Source: Acetothermia bacterium UBA7521
GTDB taxonomy: Bacteria > Bipolaricaulota > Bipolaricaulia > Bipolaricaulales > Bipolaricaulaceae
NCBI GenBank assembly: GCA_002479455.1
Contig: DLNB01000028.1
Location: 1-64,000, forward strand
Length of the DNA: 64,000 nt
Direction of reading: 5' to 3'
Position 1 is the stretch's first letter. Each line of letters begins with the position of its first letter. The translations under genes were made by a program, and so were the position numbers. Positions 62,477-64,000 of this stretch are shown here, piece by piece. The notes under the pieces were generated by a model, which was given only the letters and a program-made list of their open reading frames with translations, had not been told where the DNA came from and made no database searches.

Positions 62477-63592
62477 CTACCTCCTTTTCCTCTTCGAAGC
62501 CGTGCTTCTTGGTGCTTGGGATGTGCTCCGCCCTCTCTCACCTCCTTCATGCGCAAGCAGTTCTTCTGGGTTGTCGCGCAGGTGCTGCACAACGGCGACC
62601 GCTGCGCCGCAGGCCGCTGTCGTCCCGCGCGCCACGGCGCGGGTTACCTTATGCAGATCCGGAAACTCCCCGACGAGAGCCTCGCGAAGGCGACGGCGGC
62701 AACCGGCAATGAACGCTTCCTCGTCCTCTCCCAACAGCTCGGCGTGGATGACGATCAGGGTGGGGTCGAGGAGGGTCACCGCATGGACGAGAACGCCGAC
62801 CGCCCTGTCCACGAGCATCTCGAAGCGCTTGTCGTGGGCCCGGTTCTTCAACTCCTCTCCCGTCACGAACGCCCGGTACAGGGAACCCCCGTGGCCGTGC
62901 CCCCCGCGGTACGCGCGCCCGTCCACGAGAAGGCTTGCCCCGAACCGTACATCGCCCGAAAGACCGGGACGGAGCGCAATGTAGAGCAGAGCGCCCTCCT
63001 TCCAACCCAGAGCGTGTGCTTCGGCCATGGCCATGAGGTGCGTGTCGTGGTGAACGTGGACTCGGGTGGAGATCTCCCGCTCCAACGCGTTCTGGACCGC
63101 CACTCGGTGCCAGGAGGGCATCGTCGCTCCGGCAAAGGTCGCCACCCCATCGGTGACGAATGCCGGGAGGGCAACGCCCAGCCCTCCCACCCGAGGCCAC
63201 GGGACGCCGAGCGAATCCATCCACTCTGTAAGGGTTTCTCCCACTTCGCGCAGGAGGGCGAGCGGGTCCCGTTGACCGTCGTCCACATCCAGCGTCAGAC
63301 GGTGGAGCGGCTCCCCCCATAGGTCTGACACAACGAAGCTAAGCTGGGGAAGCTCGAGGTCAACTCCGACCACAACACACGTGTCCCCGTTCACTCGGAA
63401 CACCGTGGCCGGCCGGCCGCCTCCCTCGGAACGTGTCCCCGCAGGAGCGACGAGCCCGCGGTTCATGAGCTCGGAGAGGGCCTTGTCCAGCGTGGGACGC
63501 GACAGTCCGAGGGAAGACTCGAGGGCCCGGCGGGTCGTCCCGTCGGGGGTCCACAACTCCCGAAGCAGCGTGTGGATCGTGTTGTTTCTCAT
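62477..63592 (-). CDS. ROK-family transcriptional repressor
   Basis: The 371-residue protein has an N-terminal winged helix (IHTLLRELWTPDGTTRRALE and LSRPTLDKALSELMNRGLVA). The ROK sugar-kinase-like domain follows: VVVGVDLELPQLSFVVSDLW, LGVALPAFVTDGVATFAG, VHVHHDTHLMAMAEAHALGW (in place of the NDAN motif) and RAYRGGHGHGGSLYRAF. The zinc-binding Cys cluster of ROK kinases is absent, so it is a regulator and not a kinase. It is the first gene of the trehalose directon. Its ATG directly abuts a palindrome, so it likely controls itself and the transporter. No Shine-Dalgarno is visible. Confidence 0.87.
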   Translation of the reverse strand: MRNNTIHTLLRELWTPDGTTRRALESSLGLSRPTLDKALSELMNRGLVAPAGTRSEGGGRPATVFRVNGDTCVVVGVDLELPQLSFVVSDLWGEPLHRLTLDVDDGQRDPLALLREVGETLTEWMDSLGVPWPRVGGLGVALPAFVTDGVATFAGATMPSWHRVAVQNALEREISTRVHVHHDTHLMAMAEAHALGWKEGALLYIALRPGLSGDVRFGASLLVDGRAYRGGHGHGGSLYRAFVTGEELKNRAHDKRFEMLVDRAVGVLVHAVTLLDPTLIVIHAELLGEDEEAFIAGCRRRLREALVGEFPDLHKVTRAVARGTTAACGAAVAVVQHLRDNPEELLAHEGGERGRSTSQAPRSTASKRKRR

Positions 63593-63614
63593 TTTGGTGA
63601 AAACTTTTACAAAA
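63593..63614 (-). promoter_or_regulatory. Probable ROK operator
   Basis: An imperfect palindrome, TTTGGTGAAAAC then TTTTACAAAA, touches the ROK ATG. Its core is GTnAAAnnTTTnAC flanked by TTT and AAA. ROK/XylR-type repressors bind AT-rich palindromes of this sort. The position would block both transcription start and translation. Confidence 0.6.
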
Positions 63615-64000
63615 CGAATGTACTCCTTTTCCGGTCGCCCGTCAACCCTTCGAGTTAACCGAGCGGGGGCAACGATGGGCCTACCGATGTATCGGAAAGA
63701 TGTCCAGACTCCGGGAGAGGTCCTGCAACCCAACAGAGGGAGAGAAGATCATCCTGCTCCTTCATCGTGGATAGCTGCCTCTCAATCCTGGGTCTGCTTC
63801 GGATGGGTAGACAGAAACCCGTCGCCCCCGGCACGGTTTTGGTGCGAGGGCGCGATGTCCATCGGATCCATTTCTGTTGACAGCTGTCGCATCCGGCGTT
63901 GGAACTAGGGTCATGCCGCCTGGAATGCCTCGACCTCCCCGGGTCGCGTCGACGGTGTCGTACTGCAAGGCCTGATTTCCGACTCCCAGGATCCGCACCG
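63615..64000. other. Right-edge region without a recognised gene
   Basis: Short frames on both strands lack coding character or start signals. The region probably holds the promoter of the ROK directon and the end of an unseen neighbour. A CAGGCGGCATGACCC-like word is present, but I see no clear repeat or RNA gene. Confidence 0.35.

Noticed and set aside
63762..63998. A 78-codon frame at the right edge
   Set aside because: It has no ribosome site, no recognisable motif and mixed composition. There is not enough to call a gene.

Overview
The window is high-GC bacterial chromosome with short intergenic gaps and standard-code genes. The gene content points to an anaerobic, probably thermophile-related lineage. 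It includes two tungsten-type aldehyde:ferredoxin oxidoreductases, a 2-oxoacid:ferredoxin oxidoreductase, a flavodiiron protein, a polyferredoxin, an archaeal-type bifunctional FBP aldolase/phosphatase and a TreT trehalose synthase. This mix fits deep-branching candidate phyla such as Bipolaricaulota (Acetothermia). That placement is an inference from gene content, not a database result.

Layout. 0-5 kb: a HigBA-like toxin-antitoxin pair, membrane and CPBP-protease genes, an AhpD-like gene, a GNAT-VOC fusion and a DHH phosphoesterase. 5-14 kb: a dispersed repeat element in two copies, a serine hydrolase, an iron-sulfur flavoprotein, an ABC-2 exporter, a DUF4145 gene, an acyl-CoA synthetase and thioredoxin reductase. 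14-22 kb: xseA (with an unusual N-terminal domain), xseB, pyruvate kinase, rnpA-greA-lysS, a PAP2 phosphatase and an aminotransferase. 22-26 kb: a lower-GC DUF488/dual-OB pair, a sugar ABC ATPase, a MoaD-like protein and RarA. 26-33 kb: six tRNA genes, dnaA, a probable oriC, a DciA-like gene, hslV, thrS and the FBP aldolase/phosphatase. 33-44 kb: a frameshifted methyltransferase, AOR, an ABC-2 exporter with two permeases, hicBA, a decayed MNT/HEPN locus, DinB-like, GNAT and EamA genes, and two lipoproteins. 44-49 kb: a HAD-HD fusion, a GNAT, and a membrane-anchored winged-helix regulator flanked by two secreted-protein genes with matching operators. 49-53 kb: 2-oxoacid oxidoreductase with a peroxiredoxin, and bacterioferritin. 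53-63.6 kb: one long minus-strand directon running from a ROK repressor through a trehalose/maltose-type transporter, a glycosidase and TreT into FprA, polyferredoxin, AOR and a small protein.

How it fits together. Sugar taken up by the 57-63 kb locus would be handled by TreT and the glycosidase. Its ATPase is probably supplied by the msmX-type gene at 23 kb. The 2-oxoacid and aldehyde oxidoreductases generate reduced ferredoxin. FprA, peroxiredoxin, bacterioferritin and thioredoxin reductase give oxygen tolerance.

The most novel-looking points are: (1) a one-component transmembrane regulator (46.8 kb) with phased direct-repeat operators shared by the two flanking secreted-protein promoters; (2) a HARP-like domain on exonuclease VII large subunit; (3) an FprA-polyferredoxin-AOR gene block; (4) a hicBA module bracketed by a duplicated gene 3' end; (5) abundant intergenic hairpins built from short repeated words, including one that has become coding sequence.
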